Shown one piece after another: positions 1-7,859 of a DNA stretch of 19,773 bases. Made by a program: the position numbers and the translations under genes. Origin of the DNA: Terfezia claveryi (lineage: Eukaryota; Ascomycota; Pezizomycetes; Pezizales; Pezizaceae); NCBI GenBank assembly GCA_015179025.1, contig WHUX01000554.1, forward strand, positions 1 to 19,773. Direction: 5' to 3'. Numbering within the stretch: position 1 is the first letter of the stretch; each line of letters opens with the position of its first letter. The notes below the pieces were generated by a model. The model did not search any database and was not told the origin of the DNA. It worked only from the letters and a program-made list of their open reading frames with translations.

Positions 1-480
1 GGCTACTACTTGGGATACAATCTTGTTGGGGTCAAATTGGTCCATAACTAACTGTCTAAACTATTGTGTTACTATTTCCATTCTACGTAGACTAAGGAAC
101 CGTTGTAGCTCAGCAGTGTCTCTCCAGTGCTCCTGGAACTCTTTAAAACTGAGTTCATCTTCTAGATTGTAGTATACTGCCATATTTGTGTAGTAGTCTG
201 GTTGGCACAACGCCCGTTGTGAAGCTAATATAGTTGGTGAATTACAAGCCCAATGAACTATATATAAGCAAAACTCCAGATGACAGTTCTAAAAAGAATC
301 CCTAAATGGCAATGTCCTCTTTTAGTAGGTTGTCTAGTTACGTCTGATTCTGCCTTAGAATTAGTAGATAAAAGTAGACTACTGTACTCCGCAGGCAATA
401 CTAATTGTATTCAAAGGACCTGGCTCACATTAGTCGCAGGAAAGACCTACGTGACTTACCTGGACATGGCAAAAGATCCA
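1..480 (-). pseudogene. Decayed unknown reading frame, cut by the window edge
   Basis: Read on the minus strand, one frame is open from about 288 down to 64, meets a single TAG at 61-63, and stays open to base 1. A Met lies at 181-183, followed by MAVYYNLEDELSF and FQEHWRDTAELQRFLSL, which look like ordinary soluble protein. Between about 290 and 480 the same frame continues but is broken by about nine stops, mostly TAG, as expected from CAG codons mutated C to T. I do not recognise the family. The competing plus-strand frame at 280-483 follows a TATA-like ATATATAAG at about 257-265, so the true strand is not certain. The product continues to the left of the window. Confidence 0.3.
256..272 (+). 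promoter_or_regulatory. TATA-like motif
   Basis: TATATATAAGCAAA follows GAAC here. A very similar GAAC-ATATATATATAAGCAAA lies upstream of the H3-like pseudogene at about 4833-4855. It could be a TATA box for a short plus-strand frame (280-483), but that frame shows no recognisable domain. Confidence 0.25.
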
Positions 481-576
481 TAACAACATATCTGTGACAA
501 GACATCCATGACAAAATAAACCATCTGTGACAACATAAAATATCTGTGACAAGAAAAAATATCTATGACACATAAG
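481..576. repeat. TGTCAYRGA-core array R1 (reverse orientation)
   Basis: Five copies of the reverse-complement core (ATCTGTGACA and variants) occur with TGACA at 495, 509, 528, 547 and 566, giving spacings of 14, 19, 19 and 19 bp. Read on the minus strand the unit starts TGTCACAGAT, the same decamer that starts the units of the array at 4304-4386. Confidence 0.75.
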
Positions 577-716
577 TTTAGTATAAGCTACCCCGCCCAA
601 ATGGAATACCATCCTGATCCACTTCAGCCTGGTGTCGAACCGCCACCTTCGTCCATAATAGTACCGGCATCTACGAAAGCGATGGATCGATGGCATAATC
701 TACAGTAATTGACCGG

Positions 717-1241
717 TCAATGGGATGGACTGGTTATTGTCAACCTATGTAGTTGAGGTCAAGATGCGCACTGATACACTTTATTATATACTATAAGAGT
801 TAGTTTAGCCAGTAGAAGGTAGGCTAGGTGAAGCATTCTATCTGTCTCATGTGATAATGGTCAATGCATCTTCTCAAAAGCATTATTAATCCTAATATAG
901 TCAAGTCATTCATATCTCATCGACCTATCAATTGCTCTACTAGCAATAATATCATTTATCACTTGCAGAGGTATAGGTAGTCTGCTTGCATGAGCCTCCT
1001 TGTAAGGTACAATGGGTCAAGGGGTCCGGGTTAAGCCAAGCCAGTTCCAAAACAGGTAACACATACTTAGGGATGTCTTAGGTAGTAACCAGAGATGTTT
1101 TGGAGCAGTAGCTTAGGCTAGGGTCTGCTGGGGCCAGATAAATTCCGTGTGTCCTCACCTTCTACCACTCGATTAACTTCCGTCCTCTATTATCTGCATT
1201 TCCCTAGCTTTTTGTTATTCTGCATCAAGCCACCTCTTATC
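717..1241 (-). pseudogene. Possible decayed reading frame, unknown
   Basis: One minus-strand frame of exactly 175 codons can be followed with nine stops, all TAA or TGA where CAA or CGA would fit. The most protein-like part is 758-1016, with three stops in about 86 codons; it includes VINDIIASRAIDRSMRYE and LHLAYLLLAKLTLIVYNKVY. No domain is recognised. It may belong to the same ancestral gene as the frame at 1-480, but no connection is visible. In AT-rich sequence a frame like this could be chance. Confidence 0.25.
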
Positions 1242-1705
1242 CTTTATTACTATACTACAAGAAAGTATGCCAGCTAATTCGACTATCAGGTAAAGAGGTG
1301 AAATCCAGGGTCAAGGTATGACTTCTATACTTTTTTGCTTGCCATATATAATATTGCGTACATGTCTCGTGTTATTTGAGTAAGTGCGATATCCATGTAG
1401 GCTTGTCCCATTTTGCACAGTTCTACTGAACAGATAATGATAATCGTTATTTTTCTGTTACCTTGAGCAGGTCATGTTTGAAGCGCATAGAAAACACATG
1501 TGCCGCAAGGTCATATGGTTTCTCCTGCTAGAAACTAATCTGCGGTAAAGAACAGGAAAAGGACATATAGCGGTATTGTGTGGTAACTCCCACTTAATTT
1601 GATATGGCATTACCGGCTTGCAGCTAATTCCTTTTCACCCAAACTTCTAGTGATTATCAAACTTGATACCAAGTGTGAAATCAGTCATGTTGTCCAATTG
1701 TAGAG
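1242..1705. other. AT-rich spacer, nothing recognised
   Basis: No reading frame, tandem repeat or recognisable terminus was seen here. A pyrimidine-poor CAATTGTAG just before 1703 could be a 3' splice site for the frame that follows. Confidence 0.4.
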
Positions 1706-2180
1706 GTGCCAGCCACCCCTAGTGAAGCTGAAACTGAACGAGATAATGAAAGGGGGGTTTTGCAGGAACTAGTAGTGGAGATACAGGAGGACAATCCTGA
1801 GCTAGAGGTTGAAAACAAAGAGAATGAGAAGCCTCTCTATATTAGTCCAAGTCTCAGGCAATCCCAATACTCGCCATTTGAACATTCCCAACCTGAACAA
1901 CCTTCCCCATTATTTGACCCCCCCCATTATTAACCCAAGAAGGGCAAGATGGGCTCAAGAGCGGTTATCCTAGTGATGCCATGTTCACAAACAAAAGTGA
2001 TGGCAAAGGCAGCAGGAAGCAGGAGCCATGGAGAAGGTCGCTGTAGGGGGAAGTCTTACTATTAACATTGGGCCAGGCTCTTCTGATTTTTATTTTGGCC
2101 CGATATTGTTCCATATTAACCAAAATTAAACTACCAATATATTCATGCATAGACTTGACTACAGGTAAAATCCACAATGA
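1700..2180 (+). pseudogene. Frameshifted acidic/Gln-rich protein fragment
   Basis: The first part (1706-1933) is Glu/Asn-rich and then Ser/Pro/Gln-rich: PSEAETERDNERGVLQEL, a KENEKPLYISPS segment, then LRQSQYSPFEHSQPEQP. It ends at a stop just after a run of eight C at 1918-1925. Shifting frame in that run gives INPRRARWAQERL and later GSLTINIGPGSSDFYFGP, which reads as real protein with a few TAG, TGA and TAA codons to about 2180. There is no clear start; TTGTAG before 1703 may be a splice acceptor, so this may be an internal exon. Family not recognised. The frameshift is either decay or a homopolymer base-calling error. Confidence 0.4.
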
Positions 2181-2395
2181 TGGGTGCACGCATTGTGGTG
2201 ATGCTAGTCACATGCCTGTGTTCAGTTAATGGCATCCAGGTTTGCTTGTAAACAAAGAATGAATTCCTTTATTTGTACGAACAGAGGTTTTTGATAGTCA
2301 TCTTCCATTTATCTACAAATTCCAAGGAATCGTCAGCACTTTAATGGTGATTTCTCTCTATATAATCTGCAGTGAAGATAACGAAGGGGTATGTA
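2181..2395. other. Spacer, nothing recognised
   Basis: AT-rich sequence lacking a convincing coding frame or repeat. It separates the fragment at 1700-2180 from the array upstream of the 2704 pseudogene. Confidence 0.35.
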
Positions 2396-2399
2396 TTCT

Positions 2400-2480
2400 A
2401 AAGCCATGTCACAGAGGCCGTCATGGAGGATATCATGGAGGCCGTCACGGAGGATGTTACAGAGGCTATGAAGGAGGTTC
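2400..2480 (+). repeat. TGTCAYRGA-core array R2a, about 12-bp period
   Basis: Six imperfect units of about 11-13 bp begin TGTCACAGAGGCC, GTCATGGAGGATA, TCATGGAGGCC, GTCACGGAGGATG, TTACAGAGGCTA and end TGAAGGAGG. Most differences between units are C/T or G/A. Confidence 0.75.
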
Positions 2481-2596
2481 TGTCCAGAAATTTGAAGTCG
2501 AATCATAGTTAGCTTATTCACTGACTATCATTTATCTCAATCACAGACATTCCCGTCTAAATAACTAGCAGAACCAAGATGTATGTTTTGCAAAAT

Positions 2597-2641
2597 CGTG
2601 TCATGGAGGTTGTCATAGAGGTGTCACGGAGGTCGTGTCAA
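2597..2641 (+). repeat. TGTCAYRGA-core array R2b
   Basis: Three further units (TGTCATGGAGGT, TGTCATAGAGG, TGTCACGGAGGTCG) of the preceding type, about 115 bp downstream of R2a and ending directly at the GGGAACGAGG motif upstream of the 2704 pseudogene. Confidence 0.7.
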
Positions 2642-2703
2642 GGGAACGAGGTTGAGCCCAAAGTGGAAAGACTACTGATGAAGTTTGTATTTAAGTATTC
2701 GCA
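2642..2703 (+). promoter_or_regulatory. Putative 5' region of the 2704 pseudogene
   Basis: GGGAACGAGGTTGAGCC (2642-2658) recurs with one mismatch at 13516-13532 in the unclassified insertion. In both places a TTAAG(T/C)ATT(C/A)GCAATG sequence follows, the ATG being the apparent start. GTATTTAAG at about 2687-2695 may act as a weak TATA element. A shared upstream module is visible; promoter function is inferred. Confidence 0.35.
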
Positions 2704-2895
2704 ATGCTAAACTGTCTTGAGAAGAAAAAGACAACTAGTAAAGCACCAACCAGCCCGGCACCAGAACTTCCCATGCAGAAAAAAAGAAAGACAACCCTAG
2801 GAGCGCTAGCCAGCCTGATCGCGAAGACGCCGACAACTCGTACAGAGCATGTTCCTAAAAAAAGGAAGATAAGAGTAGAATTAGCTCACCCAATT

Positions 2896-3052
2896 GAGGA
2901 TGTTCCAAGAAGAAGGACAAGAGCCGAACTAGCCCTCATCCTACCCCCAGTTGAGGATGTTCCAACAAGGAGAATGACAAGAGCCGAACTAGCCTTCTAC
3001 TCACCCCCAATTGCAGATGTTCCAACAAGAAGCACGCCAAGAGCCAAACTTG
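2896..3052 (+). repeat. 57-60-bp coding tandem repeat
   Basis: Two full units and one partial unit start at 2896, 2953 and 3013 (GAGGATGTTCCAA, GAGGATGTTCCAA, GCAGATGTTCCAA). They encode EDVP, a Thr/Arg-rich segment, RAELA and a hydrophobic/proline linker. The units stay in frame, and differences include non-synonymous changes. Confidence 0.75.
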
Positions 3053-3783
3053 CCGAGGATGTTACAAAGGATCTTTATGCCAAATATGCTGACTTCCTAT
3101 AGGGCCCTCGAGAGTTTAATCCAAACACAGAATTTAGTGGGGGGAGGAAGGTATGGGGCACCTCCACTAATCCCTATACGAAAAAAATTCGAGAAACATA
3201 CAAGAAACTACTTGAACCTCCACTGTTGTGGAAGCGGGCCAAGGACTGGAAAAGGCAAAAGGTAAACAGGGTGCTCAAAGCAGGAATTAAGGAGGCTGAA
3301 CATGCCACTACTACTGGAAGGGCAATAGGCACCCGAAGAGTCTCGTTAACCGATATAGAATAAGGCAACTTTGAACGACTGGTTCAAAGGACTTGTGACC
3401 TGATGTTTATTCACAAAAAGGCATATATTTTGTACCAGTGGCATCAGCTATCTGACGAGCAGAAGCGAGTCTATTTAGATTTACAGGAGCAAGAAGAGCT
3501 CTCCGAATTCAAAATTTCCAATGCTGAGTTGGAAGCAATAGGGGTAAAGCCAGTGCAGTAATTTGCAGTGGTTATTAGCATTGTGCTGATCAACTACCGA
3601 GCCTATGCTCGATTTGATGAGCCAACCGAACATGATACAGTATTTGGGCACGGGACTAGTGATACAGGGCCTAACACACCACTAGCAATTGATAGCAGGA
3701 TACAGACTATATAAGAGGAGTTGGCTGAGGGGGGTGCTGACAATTGCTTAAGTGATGAGGAGATTGGGACGCATATTGAAGAG

Positions 3784-3839
3784 GTAGGTACTTCCTCGTG
3801 CTTGATCTAAATCTGACAACTTTACTCACAAGTAGATAG
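3784..3839 (+). other. Predicted 56-nt fungal intron
   Basis: The donor is GTAGGT at 3784, the branch-point-like CTGAC is at 3813-3817, and the acceptor TAG is at 3837-3839. Its length of 56 nt is typical for filamentous fungi. Removing it joins a GAG codon to a GAC codon in phase 0 and moves from the frame of exon 1 to that of the acidic exon 2. The nearer TAG acceptor at 3833-3835 would run into an early stop, so 3839 is preferred. Confidence 0.6.
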
Positions 3840-4303
3840 GACTATGATGACAAACCCAACAAGGAAGATAATGACGAAGATACAGGACTATAGAGCCGAT
3901 GGGTAGCTTCAGAGGGTTCTTCAGAAGAAGAAGCTCAATCAACTGAATCCGACTCCAGCAAATGGGGAAAGGCATTGTCAGTACCTAGCGGAGATAGGCC
4001 TGCCAAATTGCTTCCAATTGACACAGAAGATGGAAACTATAGGGATTCTATCGTGGAGAATGATTGCGAAGTTAATGAACATGTATATCAGCAGATTTTA
4101 CATCAAGGTGCTGTGATGACAACAAGCGACAACAATATAGATAACAAAGGCGAGAAGCGAGTTACAGGTAATGATGGGGGGAAAGATGAGCCAGCAGATG
4201 AGGATGAGGGTAAGTATGATAATGAAGGTGACAATTACAGTAAGGATGGGGAAGAAGCAAACTAGGGAGGAGAATGGGAACTAATTTGGATTTCTTTTTA
4301 GTG

Positions 4304-4386
4304 TTACAGATGGAAAACATATCACGGATAGAAAACTTGTCACAGATGGAAAACATGTCACAGATAGAGAACTTGTCACAGATGCC
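4304..4386 (+). repeat. TGTCAYRGA-core array R3, 18-bp period
   Basis: Four 18-bp units plus a partial fifth start at 4304, 4322, 4340, 4358 and 4376 (TTACAGATGGAAAACATA, TCACGGATAGAAAACTTG, TCACAGATGGAAAACATG, TCACAGATAGAGAACTTG, TCACAGATGCC). The array begins 38 bp after the stop of the 2704 pseudogene. Confidence 0.9.
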
Positions 4387-4389
4387 GTG

Positions 4390-4832
4390 AATGGTCGTTT
4401 GTTAACAATTTTCTAAGGTTTAATTGTATCTACTACTTTTATGTTTGATTGTGTATTTTATTGCATCTTTACTTGTATATTTGTTGGATGACTACAGCTT
4501 GAAGCAAGGGGTATTTCGATTTTGTGTTGTTTTTGGATGTCTACGACATATGCGAGAGATATTTTCTTTATGTATTTTTTTGATATTAACTGAGTACACT
4601 AGAGGGTATTTGTTTTAGAATTATGTATATCTCTACGGAGTATTTTCCTTGTGTGTTTTTTTTGATATAAACAGGCTAATGTGGCATAACACTAAGGTAA
4701 CGTTTTTTTGTTACTCCCTTTGTTATGAGTGAGCTAACAGATGGGAATGCAGATAAACAATGAATTATACTTTGTTGTAGAGCTCAATGCTTGAGATCAG
4801 TCTATTTTTCATCTACTTTGTGCCCTTGAGAA
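4390..4832. other. T-rich spacer with an imperfect duplication
   Basis: The region is rich in T with no supported gene. GATATTTTCTTTATGTATTT (from 4558) and GTATTTTCCTTGTGTG (from 4639), each ending in TTTTGATAT, form an imperfect direct duplication about 82 bp apart. GGGTATTT also recurs at 4509 and 4604. Confidence 0.45.
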
Positions 4833-4855
4833 CATATATATATAAGCAAACTTAC
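4833..4855 (+). promoter_or_regulatory. TATA-like element upstream of the H3-like pseudogene
   Basis: GAACATATATATATAAGCAAA lies about 95-110 bp before the ATG at 4945. It is close to the motif at 256-272. Promoter function is inferred from the TATA box and its position. Confidence 0.4.
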
Positions 4856-4944
4856 TGTCCTAAACTTCAGATCCTTTGATTTGCAACCTTCAGTCAGTAT
4901 GGATATTATACTTACTCTTTTGTACCCCCGAATACACAGATATA

Positions 4945-5865
4945 ATGGCTGGAACAAAACAACGAGCTAGGAATGTCAAGACCATAGTACCCCCTGCGAG
5001 AGTACCTACAGTGGTCCCAAAAAAGAGAGAGGTACTCCCCAAAAAGAAAAGAGTACTCCCCAAAAAGAAAAGGGTAGTCCCACGAAAGAGAAGGGTAGAT
5101 CGGTGTAACAACTCCCCCCAGTTCAATTTGAACTTGGAATGCTAAGTTTGCTGTCAGTGGCAATTATTAGACAAATTCAGAGACAACAGGCCAGCAGTCA
5201 ATTAATTAATCCGAAGACTGCGTTCTGACGGTTGTGTTGAGAGATCGTACAAGATGTTAACACTAAATACAACAGTTATCCTACAATACTCGGTGGGTGG
5301 ACAAATGTGGAGAGAATTGGTATCATAGCAACAAATGCCCTCCAAGAGGCTACGGAGGCATACCTCCATGAATTTTTGACAAGTAATAAAGCATATATCG
5401 TGAGAAGGTTAGGGTGAGACTAACCAGGTGTATGAAATAGCAAACAACCTGTATGCAACATAGAGCGGAGACCAAAACCCACCATGCCAAACAATTCTAT
5501 GAAGGGATGTGGTATTGTGGTGTCAGGTGGAAGCCAATCAGCTATCTGAGAGTAATGTGACCTACCGCCCCACACCCCAAGCACCACTAGTACTACTATC
5601 GCCCTCATCATCCTCCTCATCATCCACCTCATCATCCTCCTCATCATCACTGTTGTTACCATCATCACCCTCATCATCATCATTATCAGAATCATCGTCT
5701 TCACCATCACTATCAGTTTCACCGTCGACTAGATCACCAGCATCAGTTGGTGCCCTGCCATCTCCTGCAACTCCTCCTTCGCTGGCATCAGTTAGTGCCC
5801 CGCAATATCCTACAACACCTCCTTCACCGGTGATACTACCTGTACCACTTGCACCTCCGGCATGA
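4945..5865 (+). pseudogene. Histone H3-like protein, divergent, decayed
   Basis: ATG at 4945 gives MAGTKQRARN, close to the MARTKQTARK start of histone H3. A tail follows with repeats of PKKKRV type, giving a strongly basic N-terminus. After a one-base shift in a C6 run (5114-5119) the histone fold begins: SVAIIRQIQRQQ resembles alpha-N, PKTAF-x-RLC-x-EIVQD resembles alpha-1 (x marks TGA at 5226 and 5238), and ATNALQEATEAYL (alpha-2, ending at 5366) is near-identical to the H3/CENP-A ALQEASEAYL core. A second shift near 5410 gives NQVYEIANNLYAT, aligning with alpha-3. Loop 1 has about 13 extra residues (KYNSYPTILGGWTN). The frame continues past TAG 5461 and TGA 5500 into a Ser/Pro-rich extension (5509-5865) that H3 normally lacks. 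All nonsense codons fit C-to-T changes. Long loop 1 recalls CENP-A, but the N-terminus recalls canonical H3. Confidence 0.65.
5594..5701 (+). repeat. TCA/TCC trinucleotide tract
   Basis: Interrupted runs of TCATCCTCC and TCATCATC encode poly-Ser in the H3-like frame on the plus strand, and an Asp/Glu run on the minus strand (frame 5948-5562). Either could have been translated. I prefer plus because the H3-like alpha-3 region is in the same frame. Confidence 0.8.
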
Positions 5866-6120
5866 CCTACACTACTGGCATCACCTACATTGTTATCGCA
5901 TTCTGACAATGTATGGGGAATGGAAGGAAGATGCCAGGAGTAGGGCATTTGACTTTTTCTATAGGGTTATTTTTTTAGGTTGTGTTATGTATTTAGGGGA
6001 TAGATATCTTGCGATTAGCTTCATTTTTTTTTTTTTTTTTTTTTTTATGTTATATTAAGTTGTGATGGTAGGAAATGGAAAGTTAGAAGAGCTCATAATC
6101 TGGGTGAAATATAATTTGCC
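5866..6120. other. Spacer with a 23-T homopolymer
   Basis: No gene is supported. A run of 23 T occupies 6024-6046. On the minus strand it is poly(A), but no retroposed element end could be tied to it. Confidence 0.6.
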
Positions 6121-6123
6121 AGA

Positions 6124-6325
6124 ATAGACAATTCCATGACAACTTGAGGCAATTCCGTGACGACTATGGGACAGTGAGAAATGGCGACGATTCCATAACC
6201 ATAGATCCGTCCTCCTGTCATAGATCCATCCTCCTATCATGGATCCGTCCTCTTGTCACGGATCTGTCCTCATATTATGGATTGCCCCGCCTGTTACGGA
6301 TTTCTCCTCCTGTCATGGACTTGAA
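6124..6325 (+). repeat. TGTCAYRGA-core array R4, 19-bp period
   Basis: Five 19-bp units plus a partial sixth start at 6216, 6235, 6254, 6273, 6292 and 6311; unit 3 is TGTCACGGATCTGTCCTCA. Degenerate copies in the other orientation (TTCCATGACA, TTCCGTGACG, TTCCATAAC) precede the array from 6124. Unit differences are mainly transitions. The array follows the H3-like pseudogene. Confidence 0.85.
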
Positions 6326-6604
6326 CTTTTCTTTTCCGCTCAATCCTTACCACCATTTCTCAACTGTATTCTACTAGTGGCTAACCTTCCATCCATTTCC
6401 CTGTTATTCTCCTGTATAATCTTACCCTGCCTTGCATGCTAATGTGAATTACATTCATTGATACTTCATTAATTTCCGCATACTCTAATTCTCATAAAAC
6501 GAATTGCTTTAATCCAAGCAATCCGTGGTGTGTTGAGTTAAATTTGAACCGAATTATATAAGAAACTGATTCTCCAGTCGAGCAATATGCATCAGTAGAT
6601 GACA
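6326..6604. other. Spacer, nothing recognised
   Basis: AT-rich sequence carrying no supported coding frame. ATTATATAAGAAAC at about 6545-6558 resembles a TATA element, and could belong to the downstream transposon or be chance. Confidence 0.35.
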
Positions 6605-6787
6605 CTAAGGCTTGGCGAGTAGTCGATGGCTACTCGGCGCTGGCCTGAGTAATTCAGAGCAACATATAGCTGACTCGCCGAGTTGGAGGCTTTGGCAAAA
6701 CTCGGCCGTTGGCATGAGTCTTGGTGAGGCGGTGCGGGGAAAAATCGCCTCGGTGCACACACTACTAATAGCATTAGTATTATATAG
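6605..6787. other. GC-rich block upstream of the transposase
   Basis: A GC-rich island in AT-rich surroundings. ACTCGGCGCTGGCCTGAGT (6632-6650) recurs as ACTCGGCCGTTGGCATGAGT (6700-6719). CGAGTAG and CTACTCG form an inverted pair at about 6617-6636, and ACTAAT-AGC-ATTAGT another near 6766-6780. It may be the 5' end of the pogo element or a separate small insertion. It does not match the 18-bp repeats at the other end (17025-17059), so the terminal inverted repeat is unproven. Confidence 0.35.
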
Positions 6788-7338
6788 ATGGGGTGCATTA
6801 AAGTTAGAGAAGAAGCTGCTAAGGCTCGGACAAAGCAAGAAGACATAATACAGAAGGTACTAAATGCAATTCAAGCTGGTAATATATTACTCCGAGATAC
6901 TAAAAGTATATTCATGATACTATACTTAATACTATATGGAAGACAAAAAGGTGCAAAACCTTATTTTGTAGCTCACTTGGTTCAATAGCTATTGACACCT
7001 ACAGATGAAAAGTCTGTAGTATAGTGGATACAGAATCTAGAGAATTATAGTTTTCTACCATGTATAGAGCATGTTAGACAAGTAGCAGAATTAATTATTA
7101 AAGCTACTATTAGAGAGAACTAGATTACATGGTTTTTAAATCAATATTTGAAGCTAGCAATAAAATTAACTAGCCCTCTACAGTAAAGTTGAGTAGAGGC
7201 AGAGAATTTATACATTTTTCAAGATTACTTTACTAAGATTAAATGAATTATGGTATATAAAGGAATTAAGCAATAGAATATATATAATATAGATGAGAAA
7301 GGATTTTTGATAGAATTGGCAGAATAGTCTAAGATAAA
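6788..7338 (+). pseudogene. Pogo/Fot1-type DDE transposase, 5' part
   Basis: One frame runs from ATG 6788 to the LTR border with no frameshift but with many TAG, TAA and TGA codons. REEAAKARTKQEDIIQKVLN and the following segment match the N-terminal helix-turn-helix/CENP-B-type DNA-binding region of Fot1/pogo transposases; LTPTDEKSVV and the segment through the EHVRQVAEL motif match the second DNA-binding half. IYNIDEKGF, with the first catalytic Asp at 7292-7294, starts the DDE domain. The protein stops at about residue 184 where the gypsy LTR begins and resumes at 15616. The ancestral enzyme excised and reinserted its own DNA, normally at TA. This copy is dead. Confidence 0.85.
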
Positions 7339-7823
7339 TATTACAACTATCCCTTCCCAGCCTAATCTAACCTAATTATTGTTTCTTCTAACATCACCTA
7401 CAACTCAGGTAATAGCGTTATTATCTCGACTCCTAAGATTAGGAGTTTCAAGAACCTTATTCCTTCTGATAGCCTTGGCTAGGAAGGAAGCCTATATATA
7501 TAGCTTGCTCCCTCCACTCTCTTGTTGGATCTCTATCTAATGTCTTATATACCTAATATAGGACCTTACTTCTCTCAACTCTTATACACCTCTTTTGTGC
7601 ACCTTATTATCTTATGAACAGCTCTGCAGTACAGCTGCCTCTCTCTGATATATACAGCAACTACTTCTGCATATCTCTTGTCCTTACTTCTTGCCTCCTG
7701 CCCTTGCCCTGTTCCAGCCTTCCCCTAATTATATATGTAGCACTCCTACATATGTCTTACCTTATTCCTGTCCTCACTTCGGCATACCTCTTAGTCACCA
7801 TATTCTCTAAAGCCCTTATTACA
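7339..7823 (+). repeat. 5' LTR
   Basis: It begins TATTACAACT (TG changed to TA) and ends TTATTACA. It aligns throughout with 15135-15615, including CTTGGCTAGGAA, ATATATAGCTTGCTC and the 3' end. In the first 100 bp I count 23 differences from the other LTR, 22 of them transitions. TATATATAGC at about 7494-7503 could be its TATA box. No convincing primer-binding site was identified after 7823. Confidence 0.9.
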
Positions 7824-7859
7824 CTACGTTGGATCTTACAGACTAACTGGTATGCAGTC

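Larger units (their letters stand above)
2704..4265 (+). pseudogene. Basic-repeat/acidic-tail chromatin-type protein, decayed
   Basis: Exon 1 (2704-3783) and exon 2 (3840-4265) join in phase 0 to about 501 codons, with five nonsense codons: TAG 3100, TAA 3361, TAA 3559, TAA 3712 and TAG 3891, all consistent with Gln codons mutated C to T. Residues 1-60 are basic with KKRK and PKKRK clusters that resemble nuclear localisation signals. A 57-60-bp tandem repeat (2896-3052) encodes about three copies of EDVPTRRMTRAELA. Residues about 243-270 (LYQWHQLSDEQKRVYLDL, then EQEELSEF) resemble helices 2-3 of an HMG box, but helix 1 is not convincing. The C-terminus is strongly acidic (DEPADEDEGKYDNEGD). 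A nuclear DNA- or histone-binding role is inference. TGTCAYRGA arrays flank the gene on both sides and the H3-like pseudogene lies downstream on the same strand. Confidence 0.6.

Noticed and set aside
3400..3515. Confident HMG-box call in the 2704 pseudogene
   Set aside because: Only the helix 2-3-like WHQLSDEQKRVYLDLQEQEE part is visible and helix 1 is missing, so it is given only as a resemblance.
5562..5948. 128-residue minus-strand frame with a long Asp/Glu run
   Set aside because: It is the antisense of the Ser-rich extension. The plus frame is continuous with the H3-like alpha-3 segment. Not excluded, because acidic tails do occur nearby, but less supported.
6024..6046. Poly(T) run as a retroposon tail
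   Set aside because: No SINE/LINE body, processed gene or target duplication could be tied to it on the minus strand.
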